In this document: one piece after another, positions 9,189-18,087 of the stretch | How the letters are laid out: each line of letters starts with the position of its first letter | How positions within the stretch are numbered: the first letter of the stretch is position 1 | Assembly (NCBI GenBank): GCA_903884185.1 | Contig: CAISDV010000090.1 | Location: forward strand, 47,227-111,226 | DNA: 64,000 nt | Source of the DNA: an uncultured Chitinophagaceae bacterium | GTDB taxonomy: Bacteria > Bacteroidota > Bacteroidia > Chitinophagales > Chitinophagaceae | Direction: 5' to 3' | The notes under the pieces: generated by a model | What the model saw: the letters and a program-made list of their open reading frames with translations, nothing else | What the model was told of the DNA's origin: nothing | Databases searched by the model: none | Made by a program: the position numbers and the translations under genes

Positions 9189-9227
9189 ATTGTATAGTTG
9201 AATTGAAGAGCAAATTACTGCTATTTT

Positions 9228-9315
9228 TTTCACGCAAAGAGGCAAAGTTTTATAAGGCGCAAAGAATTTCTAAGGGTTTGGTTTTCCCTCTGTGTTTCTG
9301 TGCCTCTGTGGCAAA
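9228..9315. repeat. Composite intergenic element (CACGCAAAGAGGCAAAG ... CTGTGCCTCTGTGGC)
   Basis: The left end is TTTCACGCAAAGAGGCAAAG and the right end CTCTGTGTTTCTGTGCCTCT, in opposite orientation, with ~25 unrelated bases between. It fills the space between the recR stop and the downstream gene start. Same family as the elements at 17984-18087, 45431-45489, 52537-52776 and 54333-54482. Confidence 0.7.
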
Positions 9316-9322
9316 GATGAAA

Positions 9323-9937
9323 TCATTTTACGTACTGTTGTACCGGAAGCCTGTTAGCGATGCTGCGGGCAAGCGTCATCTCGTCTGCATATTCCAGTTC
9401 ACCACCAAAAGCGATACCTCTTGCAATGGTAGTAATGCGGCATGACAGGTGCGCTGTTTTCTTCTGGATATAATAGATCGTAGTATCGCCCTGGATATTT
9501 GGACTGAGTGCAAAAAGTAATTCTTCCGTTTCTTCTTTTTCAATTCTCTGAACAAGTGAACCAATGGCCAATTGTTCCGGACCAACACCATCCAGCGGGG
9601 AAATGATCCCACCCAAAACATGATAAGTGCCGTTGTATTGTTGTGTGCTTTCTATCGCTATCACATCACGGATATTTTCCACCACGCAGATCATTCGCTG
9701 GTTGCGCATGGAGTTGGCACAGGTACTGCAGATATCGCCATCACTGATATTGTGGCAACGCTGGCAGAATTTGATATCTCTTCTAAGCTTGGCAATCGTC
9801 TCTCCAAAATGCTGTACATCACCCACATCCTGTTTCAGCAAATGCAACACCAGGCGCAATGCTGTCTTCTTCCCGATACCGGGCAGCCGGGTAAATTCGG
9901 CTACGGCATTTTCTAATAAGGAGGAGGGAAGTTGCAT
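9323..9937 (-). CDS. recR: Recombination mediator protein RecR
   Basis: 204 residues, full length. Helix-hairpin-helix LPGIGKKTA (18-26), a C4 zinc finger with Cys58, Cys61, Cys70 and Cys73 (FCQRC...CSTC), and the Toprim domain starting at CVVENIRDVIAIE (84-96) with HVLGGIISPLDGVGPEQL. RecR works with RecO, and with RecF in gap repair, to load RecA on SSB-coated DNA. Single gene flanked by repeat elements on both sides. Confidence 0.96.
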   Translation of the reverse strand: MQLPSSLLENAVAEFTRLPGIGKKTALRLVLHLLKQDVGDVQHFGETIAKLRRDIKFCQRCHNISDGDICSTCANSMRNQRMICVVENIRDVIAIESTQQYNGTYHVLGGIISPLDGVGPEQLAIGSLVQRIEKEETEELLFALSPNIQGDTTIYYIQKKTAHLSCRITTIARGIAFGGELEYADEMTLARSIANRLPVQQYVK

Positions 9938-9987
9938 GGGGTAAAGATAACAATATGCTTGAGAGAAATTGTAAGCAAATCATTCTT

Positions 9988-10027
9988 GCGCCTTTGCTCC
10001 TTAGTCCGCCGGTTGGCGGATGAAACC
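9988..10027. repeat. GTTTCACGCAAAG-type repeat interrupted by a TCCGCC/GGCGGA palindrome
   Basis: On the plus strand TTGCGCCTTTGCTCCTT is the usual repeat arm. Where GCGTGAAAC normally follows, the bases 10003-10020 form the hairpin TCCGCC-GGTT-GGCGGA, then TGAAACC resumes. The element starts 1 nt after the stop codon of the 10028-11452 gene. Confidence 0.65.
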
Positions 10028-11452
10028 TTATAACACGATCTCCGTCTGTGTATCATCGTAATTCGCCTTTACACTTAATTTCTTCGTTAATCGCAAAACG
10101 GTCTCGGGTTGTATTTTCTTCTTGAAATTTCCCGAATCCCAAATTCCATTTTTATTCTTATCGAATAATACCCTCATTTCATAATCACCAGGTGTATATA
10201 ATCTCTTATTCACCATGGGCGTGGTAACAGGAATGGATTCAATGATAACATCATTCTGCACCAATTGCAAGACAGGGTTTTTTGAAAGATCGAGATTGGT
10301 AAAACGGATATGCACCGATCCATATTCCGATTCTCTTTTTGTTGAGAAGCGGATAGTATCTGCTTTTGTTAGCGTGGTGCCGGCGCTGTCGGCCACAGCA
10401 TCTTTTCGCAGCAGCAAACGCAACTGCACATCTTCTTTCCAGTCGTATTGAACAAATATTTTTTTATTGCCGGTATCCAGCGTCACTTTATAACCGGTAA
10501 GCGGCTGGTAATTGGTGTCGGTTAAAATGATCTTTGATGGATCAAATGATTTCAACTTGCGCGCAAACTCCAGCTGAAGAGTATGATTGAGCAGATCCTG
10601 CCGCCCATTCTCAAGGCTGGTAGCATACTTCAGGCGCTTATCATCCTTATTAGTAGTGGCTTTTGTTGGAGGAGGAGTTGGTGTACCAGCAGTGTTAGTG
10701 GCTGCTTTTCTCTTCGCTTCTTCATACGCATAAAATGTATCTACCGCTGCGCGCTTGCCTAAAACAACAAAATGATCAAGGAATGCAAACATCAATGTGC
10801 TGTCGTCATATTTTTTTGCATAATTATTTTGCGGCAATACATACGCAGCAAACGTGCCTGCAGGCAGGTTCCGGAAAGTAAAGTTTCCCTTTCCGTCCAA
10901 TGTAGTATAATAACGCGGGCGGCTTTTCATGATAGCAGTGTCGTCTGTATTTTTATGCAGCACTACTATCAATGTTGAATCTGCTTTACCGGTTTCGGCA
11001 AAAAACACTTTACCTGAATAAGTATTACTGTCAATGGTACTGCCTGTTGAAAACACATAATAAAAATTCTTCACTGCATTTCCTTCATTCACATCTTTCA
11101 GGGAATTACCGAAATTTAGCGTGTAAGTAGTATTAGGTTCGAGAGAATCCCTCAGCCTGATATTAATGGTCTTTAATTTATACTCTATAATAGGCTGATT
11201 TTTTGGATAGGGCGATACAATCAGCGTCGTTTGCGCATCTTTAGCATCTATGTATTCATTAAAGGTCAGATTGATTCGCGTGGTGTTCACGTTGTGCGCA
11301 GAATCTCTTGGCAGTGCCGAAAATAATCTTGGAGGAATAGAATCTCTTGGGCCACCACCAGGCGGAATAATATTGGCGCAGCCTGAACCGGATAGTTCGA
11401 TGAACAAACAAATGATAGTGATATAACTGACCCAGCTAAAAAATCTTTTCAT
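10028..11452 (-). CDS. Lipoprotein with Ig-like (Big_5/SbsA) domain
   Basis: 474 residues with a lipoprotein signal ending ELSGSGC (Cys25) and then PPGGGPRDSIPPRL, a very constant start of this Bacteroidota family. Residues 35-135 form a Big_5-type Ig fold (PRDSAHNVNTTRINLTFNEYI ... LRDSLEPNTTYTLNFG). A mid-region carboxypeptidase-regulatory-like segment (GKGNFTFRNLPAGTFAAYVL) and a C-terminal segment ending in GDYEMRVLFDKNKNGIWDSG follow. Probably anchored in the outer membrane. Function unknown; family members often accompany cell-surface or peptidoglycan genes. Confidence 0.85.
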   Translation of the reverse strand: MKRFFSWVSYITIICLFIELSGSGCANIIPPGGGPRDSIPPRLFSALPRDSAHNVNTTRINLTFNEYIDAKDAQTTLIVSPYPKNQPIIEYKLKTINIRLRDSLEPNTTYTLNFGNSLKDVNEGNAVKNFYYVFSTGSTIDSNTYSGKVFFAETGKADSTLIVVLHKNTDDTAIMKSRPRYYTTLDGKGNFTFRNLPAGTFAAYVLPQNNYAKKYDDSTLMFAFLDHFVVLGKRAAVDTFYAYEEAKRKAATNTAGTPTPPPTKATTNKDDKRLKYATSLENGRQDLLNHTLQLEFARKLKSFDPSKIILTDTNYQPLTGYKVTLDTGNKKIFVQYDWKEDVQLRLLLRKDAVADSAGTTLTKADTIRFSTKRESEYGSVHIRFTNLDLSKNPVLQLVQNDVIIESIPVTTPMVNKRLYTPGDYEMRVLFDKNKNGIWDSGNFKKKIQPETVLRLTKKLSVKANYDDTQTEIVL

Positions 11453-11523
11453 GCGCGGTTGAAAATATATGCAAACATAACGGCTTCCTGTTTTGGAAGG
11501 TCAGGGCAAGTCATAAGAATCAC

Positions 11524-14500
11524 TTAAATCGGTTGGTCTTCATCCTCATCCGGCGCGTGCAATGCAACAGCCAAATGGTTGGTTTTGGCAAAATTGCACC
11601 ATTCGCAATCGGGTTTGCCGCACCCTGTATTGAAATCCTTGTTTTGAATATGCCCCCAGACCTGTTTGATCTGTTGGGTAACAGTGGTCACATCCTCCCG
11701 GTTAATAGATATTTTTTCTTTAAGGTATTCTTCACCCACGGGTTCCACAAAATCAAACTCGCTGCTCGCCACTTCCCAGTCGTTGCTGCGGTCATTATCA
11801 ATTAAGATTTTATAGAACACCGCCTGCCGCCAGTAATTACCACCATCGGGTTTGTTGTCATTTGGTCCGGTCATTTGTTTTTTTGCGTTCTCGTATTTTC
11901 CGGTTTTATAATCCACCACGTTCACGCTTTTTCCATTGAATTCCAGTTTATCCAATTTTCCATTGATGGGAATTCCCTGTACTTCTATGTTTCGCATGTT
12001 CTTTTCTACCACCACTACTTTGCTCCAGCCATTGATATGGAAATCATAGTATGCCGGCAGTATCTTTTCGCCATATTGCATTTTAAGAATAAACTCTTCT
12101 TTTGTAAATGCTTCGCGGTTGCGGTTCAGGTACCAGGTAAAATCATCCATCATTTCACCCTTGGAAGGAAAAACATCATTGTTTTTTTTCATCTTCTCGA
12201 ATAAGCGCTGCAAAGCAAAATGGACCGTGCTTCCAAATACCATGCTCCCGCTTTTTGCTGAAGGAACCTTGATCAAATTCTGGTAATAAAATTTCAACGG
12301 GCATTCCAAATAATTATTCAGGTGTGTTACACTTAATGAATATCTCTTTAAAAGCTGCGTCAGGTAATTATCTTCCACCAATTCAATTTCAGGCCGTGCT
12401 GTTTGTATGAATTGAAGTGCGAGGTAACTGGTGAGTTGATCATCGTTTACTTTTTTCTGCTGCGGTTGCCAGTGCATGCCTTCGAGTATCTCGGTCACAA
12501 AGGTTGACCGCGTTTGTTCTTTATCTTTTTTGTCTTTGACAGGATAGGATATATGCAGGTGTGTTTTTGCCCTGGTGAGAGATACATAAAACAAGCGCCG
12601 ACTTTCCTCCATGTCAGATGCAGTGTTAAGAGACGACTGCAGGTTGTCGGGATATTTGTATGTACGATTATTGCCTGAGTTGTCGTCCCAGATATTTTGT
12701 GTGCATCCGATCATAAAAACGTGAAGAAATTCAGAACCTTTGGAACTGTGTGCTGTAACTAAGTTGATGCCATTCTCATCTGCAGACGCTTTGTAGAGTG
12801 GGATCATAATTCGTCCCCTGCGCATGGTCTCAAGATCGTTCAGCAGGTTGTTTAAATTCATACCCGGGTTGCGTTTGCAGCCGTCTTTGATAAAATTGAA
12901 AAACGAATTCAGCACTTCCATCAACCAGGGTTTCTCCGGTGAACGCATCACATAGCCCAATACATTTGTTTTATCCAATACCTGGGATATTAAATTTTGC
13001 AGCGTAACATTATTGGATTCTTTGATCAATCCTTCGAGAGTATCACTTACCTGTTTTAAAGAATTATCCGGCTGGTTGAACAGATCAGCTTTTGCATGAG
13101 GAGTTTGTTCGCTGATGGCGCGGCGCAAAGAATATTTTTCTTCTTTGTCAGAGAACCTTTTATCATTCACAGCCACACTCATCTTCGCCGCCTGGATGGG
13201 TGGCACAGAGAAAAATTCAAAATGCAGGATGCGGAAAAGCAATTCATCCCCGCTATACGGCACTTCATTTTCCTTTGCTATCCAGGTCAGGAGTGAAATA
13301 ATATTATTAATAAATGGCAATTGAAGAAGGTCGATCTTCCTGCGGATGTTTACCGATATCTTTTTTGCCTCTAATAAAGTAATGATCTCTTCTACCTGTG
13401 CATGGTTGCGATAGATGATAGCGATCTCTTTTCCCGGAATGCCTTGCTGCAGTAGCTCTTCCACCTGCTGTACAATGTCAATGGTCTCATGAGCAGTGTT
13501 CGGGTATTCAATGATCGCCGGATTGATGTTTTGCTGGCGTTCAGGATTGGAAGTAATTAGGGGCTGATCATTCTTTGTAATGCGTGCCGTATTATTGACA
13601 ATGAGTTGATGTGCTGTATCTAAAATAATTTGTGTGGAGCGATAATTATTTACCAGATCAATTTCTTCTAGTATGCCCGCATAGCGATTCTCGAATTTTA
13701 CAATATTCTCTACGTTTGCATCCTGGAAAGAAAAAACACTTTGATCAGCATCGCCAACGGCAAATACGTTCGGAACATCCCAATACTCAACCAAATATTG
13801 CAGCAGTTTATTTTGTGATCCGCTGGTATCCTGGAATTCATCCACCAAAAAATACAGGTAACGCTCCTGGTAATCCAGCAACATATTTTTATTGTTCTCA
13901 AAAGCATCCAGTACCCAAAGGATCATGTCGTCAAAATTGTAACGACTGATATCGCGCATCATGCGGTTATAACGCGGGTAAAGGTTTACGGCTGCCCGTA
14001 ACAGTTCCTGTTTCTCTGTTTCCGCAGCAATTTTTACAGGGTTGGGATCGCCCGCATTGAACTCCTTATATTTTCTTTTATAAAAAAACCCTTCTTTGGT
14101 GGGTAGTGTTTCCAGGTAAGCATCTATTCTTTCATTTAAATAATCAATATCCCAGGCTTCTTTTTTCATCAGGCCAAAAAGAGGTTTCAACCTGTCCTTC
14201 TCATAATACACATCTCCACGAAAACGTTTTAGCGGGCTATTTTTTTCGATTGAATCTATCAGGTCAATATACAACTGTGTTTCTTCCAGGTCGCTGATAG
14301 GTTCTAAATTCAGTTTGCCAAAATAGCTCAGGTTATCGCGGATCACTTCATTACAGAAAGAATGAAAAGTGTGGATGTTCACGCGGTAAGCAGGTGCGCC
14401 AATGAATTGCAGCAGGCGGTTGCGCATTTCCACAACGCCATTATCTGTAAAAGTGAGGCAAAGGATATTGCGCGGATCGGTATCGGTCTCCAGTAATATC

Positions 14501-14658
14501 TTTCCTATGCGTGTGGCGAGTATCTGCGTTTTGCCCGTGCCCGGGCCCGCATTCACCATCACCGGGCCTTCAATGGTATCAACAGCTTTGCGCTGCTGCT
14601 CATTCAGCCGGGTGTAGATAGCCTCGAATTTTTCTGATTGTTGTTGCCGGTTCACCAT
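11524..14658 (-). CDS. UvrD/Rep-type helicase fused to a Fe-S RecB-like nuclease
   Basis: 1044 residues. Superfamily 1 helicase motifs: Walker A AGPGTGKT (37-44), Walker B DEFQDTS (273-279), motif III VGDADQSVFSFQDA (301-314) and later VTAHSSKGSEF and FYVSLTRAKTHL. The C-terminal third is a PD-(D/E)XK nuclease with His813, Asp903 (GKLDKLE), Asp916 and Lys918 (VVDYKTGK). Cys786 plus Cys1013, Cys1018 and Cys1021 match the iron-sulfur staple of AddB/Cas4-type nucleases. A single polypeptide with helicase and nuclease suggests a role in double-strand-break processing or repair. No second Add or Rec subunit lies nearby. Confidence 0.88.
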   Translation of the reverse strand: MVNRQQQSEKFEAIYTRLNEQQRKAVDTIEGPVMVNAGPGTGKTQILATRIGKILLETDTDPRNILCLTFTDNGVVEMRNRLLQFIGAPAYRVNIHTFHSFCNEVIRDNLSYFGKLNLEPISDLEETQLYIDLIDSIEKNSPLKRFRGDVYYEKDRLKPLFGLMKKEAWDIDYLNERIDAYLETLPTKEGFFYKRKYKEFNAGDPNPVKIAAETEKQELLRAAVNLYPRYNRMMRDISRYNFDDMILWVLDAFENNKNMLLDYQERYLYFLVDEFQDTSGSQNKLLQYLVEYWDVPNVFAVGDADQSVFSFQDANVENIVKFENRYAGILEEIDLVNNYRSTQIILDTAHQLIVNNTARITKNDQPLITSNPERQQNINPAIIEYPNTAHETIDIVQQVEELLQQGIPGKEIAIIYRNHAQVEEIITLLEAKKISVNIRRKIDLLQLPFINNIISLLTWIAKENEVPYSGDELLFRILHFEFFSVPPIQAAKMSVAVNDKRFSDKEEKYSLRRAISEQTPHAKADLFNQPDNSLKQVSDTLEGLIKESNNVTLQNLISQVLDKTNVLGYVMRSPEKPWLMEVLNSFFNFIKDGCKRNPGMNLNNLLNDLETMRRGRIMIPLYKASADENGINLVTAHSSKGSEFLHVFMIGCTQNIWDDNSGNNRTYKYPDNLQSSLNTASDMEESRRLFYVSLTRAKTHLHISYPVKDKKDKEQTRSTFVTEILEGMHWQPQQKKVNDDQLTSYLALQFIQTARPEIELVEDNYLTQLLKRYSLSVTHLNNYLECPLKFYYQNLIKVPSAKSGSMVFGSTVHFALQRLFEKMKKNNDVFPSKGEMMDDFTWYLNRNREAFTKEEFILKMQYGEKILPAYYDFHINGWSKVVVVEKNMRNIEVQGIPINGKLDKLEFNGKSVNVVDYKTGKYENAKKQMTGPNDNKPDGGNYWRQAVFYKILIDNDRSNDWEVASSEFDFVEPVGEEYLKEKISINREDVTTVTQQIKQVWGHIQNKDFNTGCGKPDCEWCNFAKTNHLAVALHAPDEDEDQPI

Positions 14659-14717
14659 TTAAAAATACCTCCCGATGGGTTTGTTGATGAAGATACAATT
14701 TTAGGGGGAGAGGAGGC

Positions 14718-14750
14718 AAACCCCGAGGGATTTTAAATCCCTCGGGGTTT
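14718..14750. repeat. Perfect 16-bp inverted repeat (AAACCCCGAGGGATTT)
   Basis: Both arms are exact, separated by one base. It sits upstream of the helicase gene and before the AT-rich plus-strand gene at 14850. A degenerate relative (AACCCCGAGAG...) occurs near 55690. Confidence 0.75.
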
Positions 14751-14849
14751 CGCGACCAGGTTGGTGTTTTGTATATTTATGAGCACAGGGGAAAATTTGT
14801 AGTCTTTTTAGAGAAACTAGCGCAAAAAAGTTAAAAACTGTTTTTATAT

Positions 14850-15292
14850 ATGGATGCTATAACTGCTAGATATAATAGTTTGATTGAAGTATTAAATTCG
14901 AAGCAAAAAAAATACATACATTTTAAATCATTGGGAAATTTTATACAGCATCTCCCAGAAATAGAACCCGAAGAAGATAGGCGGAGTTGCGAAAAAAAAA
15001 TTGTTGATTACTTACAAGTTGTCGAACAAAGCATCGATGAAGTTAATAGTAAATTCACAACAGAACTTTACATGAACTATATATATCCATTGGGAAATGC
15101 GTATAAAAGAATAGGATTTAAAAAAATTATACCTATTATATATTCATTGATTTTTGCATTGGGTTTTGATTTTTTTGTAGGAATGATTTTTTTGGGTTCC
15201 CATATCCTTTACTAACACTTCTTATATTAATATCTTTTTACTTGCGACCCAAATATTATAAATCTTCTCGGGTTTTTGGAATGCTATACTAA
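14850..15292 (+). pseudogene. Two-TM membrane protein, apparent frameshift in a T run
   Basis: The uninterrupted frame gives 121 residues (MDAITARYNSLIEVLNSKQK ... FLGSHILY, stop 15213-15215). The second membrane helix is cut short. Inserting one T into the seven-T run at 15187-15193 extends the frame to TAA at 15290-15292, adding FFGFPYPLLTLLILISFY and a basic tail RPKYYKSSRVFGMLY. The intact form would be ~147 residues: a soluble N-terminal helical region and two membrane helices ending in a positive cytoplasmic tail. The base composition is clearly more AT-rich than its neighbours, suggesting transfer. No family recognised. Confidence 0.6.
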
Positions 15293-15343
15293 AGCAAGAA
15301 AATGAAAATGTGTATTTCGGCTTGTGCAACAAAATAATGCAAA

Positions 15344-15446
15344 GCCCCAGCGGGGCGTAATCATAATAGAAAAAACAAGATAATTACGTTTTAAGCTCCG
15401 TAGGTGCGGCATAAATGCTACTTAATATGCCGCACCTACGGGGCTT
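15344..15446. repeat. Intergenic repeat with long inverted arms
   Basis: A small hairpin GCCCC-AGC-GGGGC (15344-15356) is followed by 20-bp arms AAGCTCCGTAGGTGCGGCAT (15393-15412) and ATGCCGCACCTACGGGGCTT (15427-15446), which pair with one mismatch around a 14-nt loop. The rest of 15293-15565 is AT-rich and has no gene. It resembles the non-autonomous mobile repeats seen in related genomes. Confidence 0.6.
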
Positions 15447-15565
15447 AATATGCATTTAATAAACTTTGCTATTACGATGCCGCTCCTCTGGAGTTAATCT
15501 AGCGACCTTCTTTTGCTCAGATCACCCTTTAAAATAAATACGACAAGGCAGGCTTTAAGCGCAAA

Positions 15566-15850
15566 CTATAAAAAGGCTGTAATTATTTGACAAGCAGTTA
15601 AAAGAAAAGCCACAATTACATTTATTGATAAAAATTTAGCAAAGGAAACCTGCTTTGTGAATAGCCATATAATTGCAATAATGAGAAGTGAAATTATTGA
15701 ACACATTATCATCATTAAGATCGTGCCCAAAATTATTTCAACGGGCATTGAAAATGTGCGGTCTTTTAAAGAAGTAAAAACGGCGGCGACAATTGAAAGC
15801 GCTAAAAAAAGGCCCCAGTTTTTTTTATTTGATTTAAAAATATTCTCCAA
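15566..15850 (-). CDS. Small integral membrane protein, unknown
   Basis: 94 residues with a Lys/Asn-rich N-terminus (MENIFKSNKKNW) and three predicted membrane segments: GLFLALSIVAAVFTSL, VEIILGTILMMIMCSIISLL...IIAIIWLF and FLSINVIVAFLLTACQIITAFL. No family recognised. It is as AT-rich as the gene at 14850 and converges on it, so the two may have arrived together. Confidence 0.55.
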   Translation of the reverse strand: MENIFKSNKKNWGLFLALSIVAAVFTSLKDRTFSMPVEIILGTILMMIMCSIISLLIIAIIWLFTKQVSFAKFLSINVIVAFLLTACQIITAFL

Positions 15851-15906
15851 AACAATTGTATTTAAGCTTAATTACGTTATCTGCTTTATTTACTTTTCTA
15901 CTTTCC

Positions 15907-17373
15907 TCACTTCATCTCCACCCATTCACTCACATTATTGTTCCTGTCAACCACGGCAATGAATAAACGGTCATCGGCATTGGCAATACTTTTGCTTCGA
16001 TCAAAATCAATGGTCTTATCAGCAACCACCAAGCTGATCAGTGTGGCATATTCCATTTTGGCATCTACTTTCTGTGGCAATGCATAAATAGCAAATTGCT
16101 TGATCTTTTCTTCGCCCTTATAAACTGCTGTAAAAACATTTTTCTTTTTTGTGACCAGAGGTTTTGGCGGCGGTATGCTATCTATCCATTTCATTGGCGG
16201 AATGATCGCCGGCAATGCATAATAATTTGTCCGCAGGCTATCGCTCCATCCATTGGGATTGTTGTCGAAACTTTTGCTGCTGAAATAAACACTTCCCTGC
16301 GTGGTAGGATAATTGCGTAATCCCTTTATTTGATTGGGTAATTCATTTTTATTCTTCCATGCTTCGTTCCTTCCTGCACTGGACATGGCATGACCGATAA
16401 ATAATTGCTTGCCGTATGTATATTGGTTCCACCATTTTAAAAGAGTATCATAATCACAAAGCTTGTGCCCTCGCTCCCAATACAGTTGCGGCACCACATA
16501 ATCTATCCAGCCTTTCTGCAGCCACAATAAGATATTGGCATAGAGGTCATCATAATTTGTTTGGCCTGCTTTTGTATTGCTGCCCATCGGGTCTTTGTCC
16601 TTATTACGCCACACACCAAATGGACTGATGCCAAACTTCACTCTTGGATTAGCAGCACGCATGGTTTGATAAATTAATTTAATGATACTGTCGCAGTTGC
16701 TTCTTCGCCAGTCTTCTTTGTTAAGTCCGCGGGCATTTTGACGGTAAGTGGATTCATCGGGAAATTCTTTTCCCGTTATGCGGTAAGGATAAAAATAATC
16801 ATCCATGTGAATAGCATCCAGGTCATAACGCGTAACCAGGTCCTTTACAACTTTAGCAACAAATTCTCTCACCTGCGGCAATCCCGGGTTAAAATATTTC
16901 ACCGTTCCAAAATCCAGGAACCAATCGGGATGCAGTTTGGTGATATGTGTGGGTGCGATATTTGATTTATTGATATTGAACACGGCGCGGTACGGATTCA
17001 GCCAGGCATGAAATTCCATCCCGCGTTTATGCGTTTCCTCGATCATGAATTGTAAAGGATCATATAAAGGGTCAGGCGCCTGACCCTGCACACCGGTCAG
17101 GTATTCGCTCCAGGGCTCCAACTTCGACGGATAAAATGCATCTGCCGCCGGGCGTACCTGCACCACCAAAGCATTCATACCGTTGCGTTGGTGCATCTCC
17201 AGCAATTGGATAAAACTTGCTTTCTGTTCTTCTACGCTCATTCCCTTGCTACGAGGCCAGTCGATATTCTCTACACTTGCCACCCATGCGGCACGGAACT
17301 CATATTTGGGAGCTTGGGAAAGAACAAGCAGTGGTGCAATGATGGCAAAGCAAATGGCAAAAATTCTTTTCAT
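15907..17373 (-). CDS. GHL10/DUF187 family glycoside hydrolase (YngK-like)
   Basis: 488 residues with a signal peptide (IFAICFAIIAPLLVLSQ). EFRAAWVASVENIDWP and MNALVVQVRPAADAFYPS are the conserved opening of the GHL10 TIM barrel (PF02638), followed by WLNPYRA, YDLDAIHMDDYFYPYRITGKEFPD, FGISPFGVWRNKDKDP and WIDYVVPQLYWERG. The acidic residues of DAIHMDDYFYP are candidate catalytic or ligand residues. Relatives are linked to polysaccharide or cell-wall glycan degradation; the substrate is unknown. The last ~100 residues form a separate, probably fibronectin-like, domain. Confidence 0.9.
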   Translation of the reverse strand: MKRIFAICFAIIAPLLVLSQAPKYEFRAAWVASVENIDWPRSKGMSVEEQKASFIQLLEMHQRNGMNALVVQVRPAADAFYPSKLEPWSEYLTGVQGQAPDPLYDPLQFMIEETHKRGMEFHAWLNPYRAVFNINKSNIAPTHITKLHPDWFLDFGTVKYFNPGLPQVREFVAKVVKDLVTRYDLDAIHMDDYFYPYRITGKEFPDESTYRQNARGLNKEDWRRSNCDSIIKLIYQTMRAANPRVKFGISPFGVWRNKDKDPMGSNTKAGQTNYDDLYANILLWLQKGWIDYVVPQLYWERGHKLCDYDTLLKWWNQYTYGKQLFIGHAMSSAGRNEAWKNKNELPNQIKGLRNYPTTQGSVYFSSKSFDNNPNGWSDSLRTNYYALPAIIPPMKWIDSIPPPKPLVTKKKNVFTAVYKGEEKIKQFAIYALPQKVDAKMEYATLISLVVADKTIDFDRSKSIANADDRLFIAVVDRNNNVSEWVEMK

Positions 17374-17438
17374 GTATCTCTATTGGTTGCAGAAAATAAA
17401 TGGAATATTCCAATGCTTGCAAACTTAATACAAATGAG

Positions 17439-17903
17439 CTATCTATTTCCGTGTTTCAGCATGAACATGGTAAACAAATGATGCGCTTCATGCAGCAGAA
17501 AAAATTCAGTCCAATCTGAAATGGTAAAAACTCCATAACGCTGATGGATGCCTGTCTTTAATAATTGAGCATCAGAAAGGCTGGAGATATAATTGATCAA
17601 TTCTTCTCTTTGTTCTTTTACCTGTTTCCATAATTCATCTTTGTGAAGCGTAAGGCATTGACTGAAGGATGGATCTTTATCGGCAAAGTATATATCAAAC
17701 ACCGGCGAGTCTGTTTCATTGAGTACCCTTTTCAATCGGTTTAAAAAAACAGGCTGGTAAGCTGCGAGATGAACAAAGTTTTCATACAAACTCCATTTGT
17801 CAGGATTGCTGCGTTTGCGAAGAGATGCCTCGTCTCCACTAATAAAAGACAAGATGGTTTCGTGCTGAGTATTTAGCCTGGCAGATATAGAAGCAGGTAG
17901 CAT
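17439..17903 (-). CDS. DinB/YfiT-like four-helix metalloprotein
   Basis: 154 residues with the DinB_2 pattern. The putative metal ligands are His45 (NFVHLAAYQ) and the C-terminal HEAHH at 138-142. The helix bundle order and DKWSLYENFVHL agree with the family. Many members are thiol-dependent transferases (bacillithiol or mycothiol type) or have no known reaction. Stands alone between the glycosidase and the radical SAM gene. Confidence 0.85.
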   Translation of the reverse strand: MLPASISARLNTQHETILSFISGDEASLRKRSNPDKWSLYENFVHLAAYQPVFLNRLKRVLNETDSPVFDIYFADKDPSFSQCLTLHKDELWKQVKEQREELINYISSLSDAQLLKTGIHQRYGVFTISDWTEFFLLHEAHHLFTMFMLKHGNR

Positions 17904-17983
17904 AACTGATTTTGAAAGTTAATGTTGAATAGTTTTTAACTGGGGCTTAGGCAACAATAGTATCCCGAATTACTAAATTTTTT

Positions 17984-18087
17984 TTCTGTGTTTCTGTGGC
18001 TACTAATAATAGGCAACCTGGAATATGTCTAACAGTTCTTGAAATTACCCTTTGCGGCTTTGCTCCTTTGCCTCTTTGCGTGAAACA
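17984..18087. repeat. Composite intergenic element ending 1 nt from a stop codon
   Basis: The left end is TTCTGTGTTTCTGTGGC (17984-18000) and the right end CCCTTTGCGGCTTTGC ... CTTTGCGTGAAAC (18048-18086). Read on the minus strand the element starts GTTTCACGCAAAG one base after the radical SAM stop codon (18090-18088). It mixes the two arm types also found in 9228-9315. Confidence 0.7.

Noticed and set aside
15293..15565. Transposase remnant
   Set aside because: The region has inverted repeats, but no frame with transposase motifs on either strand.
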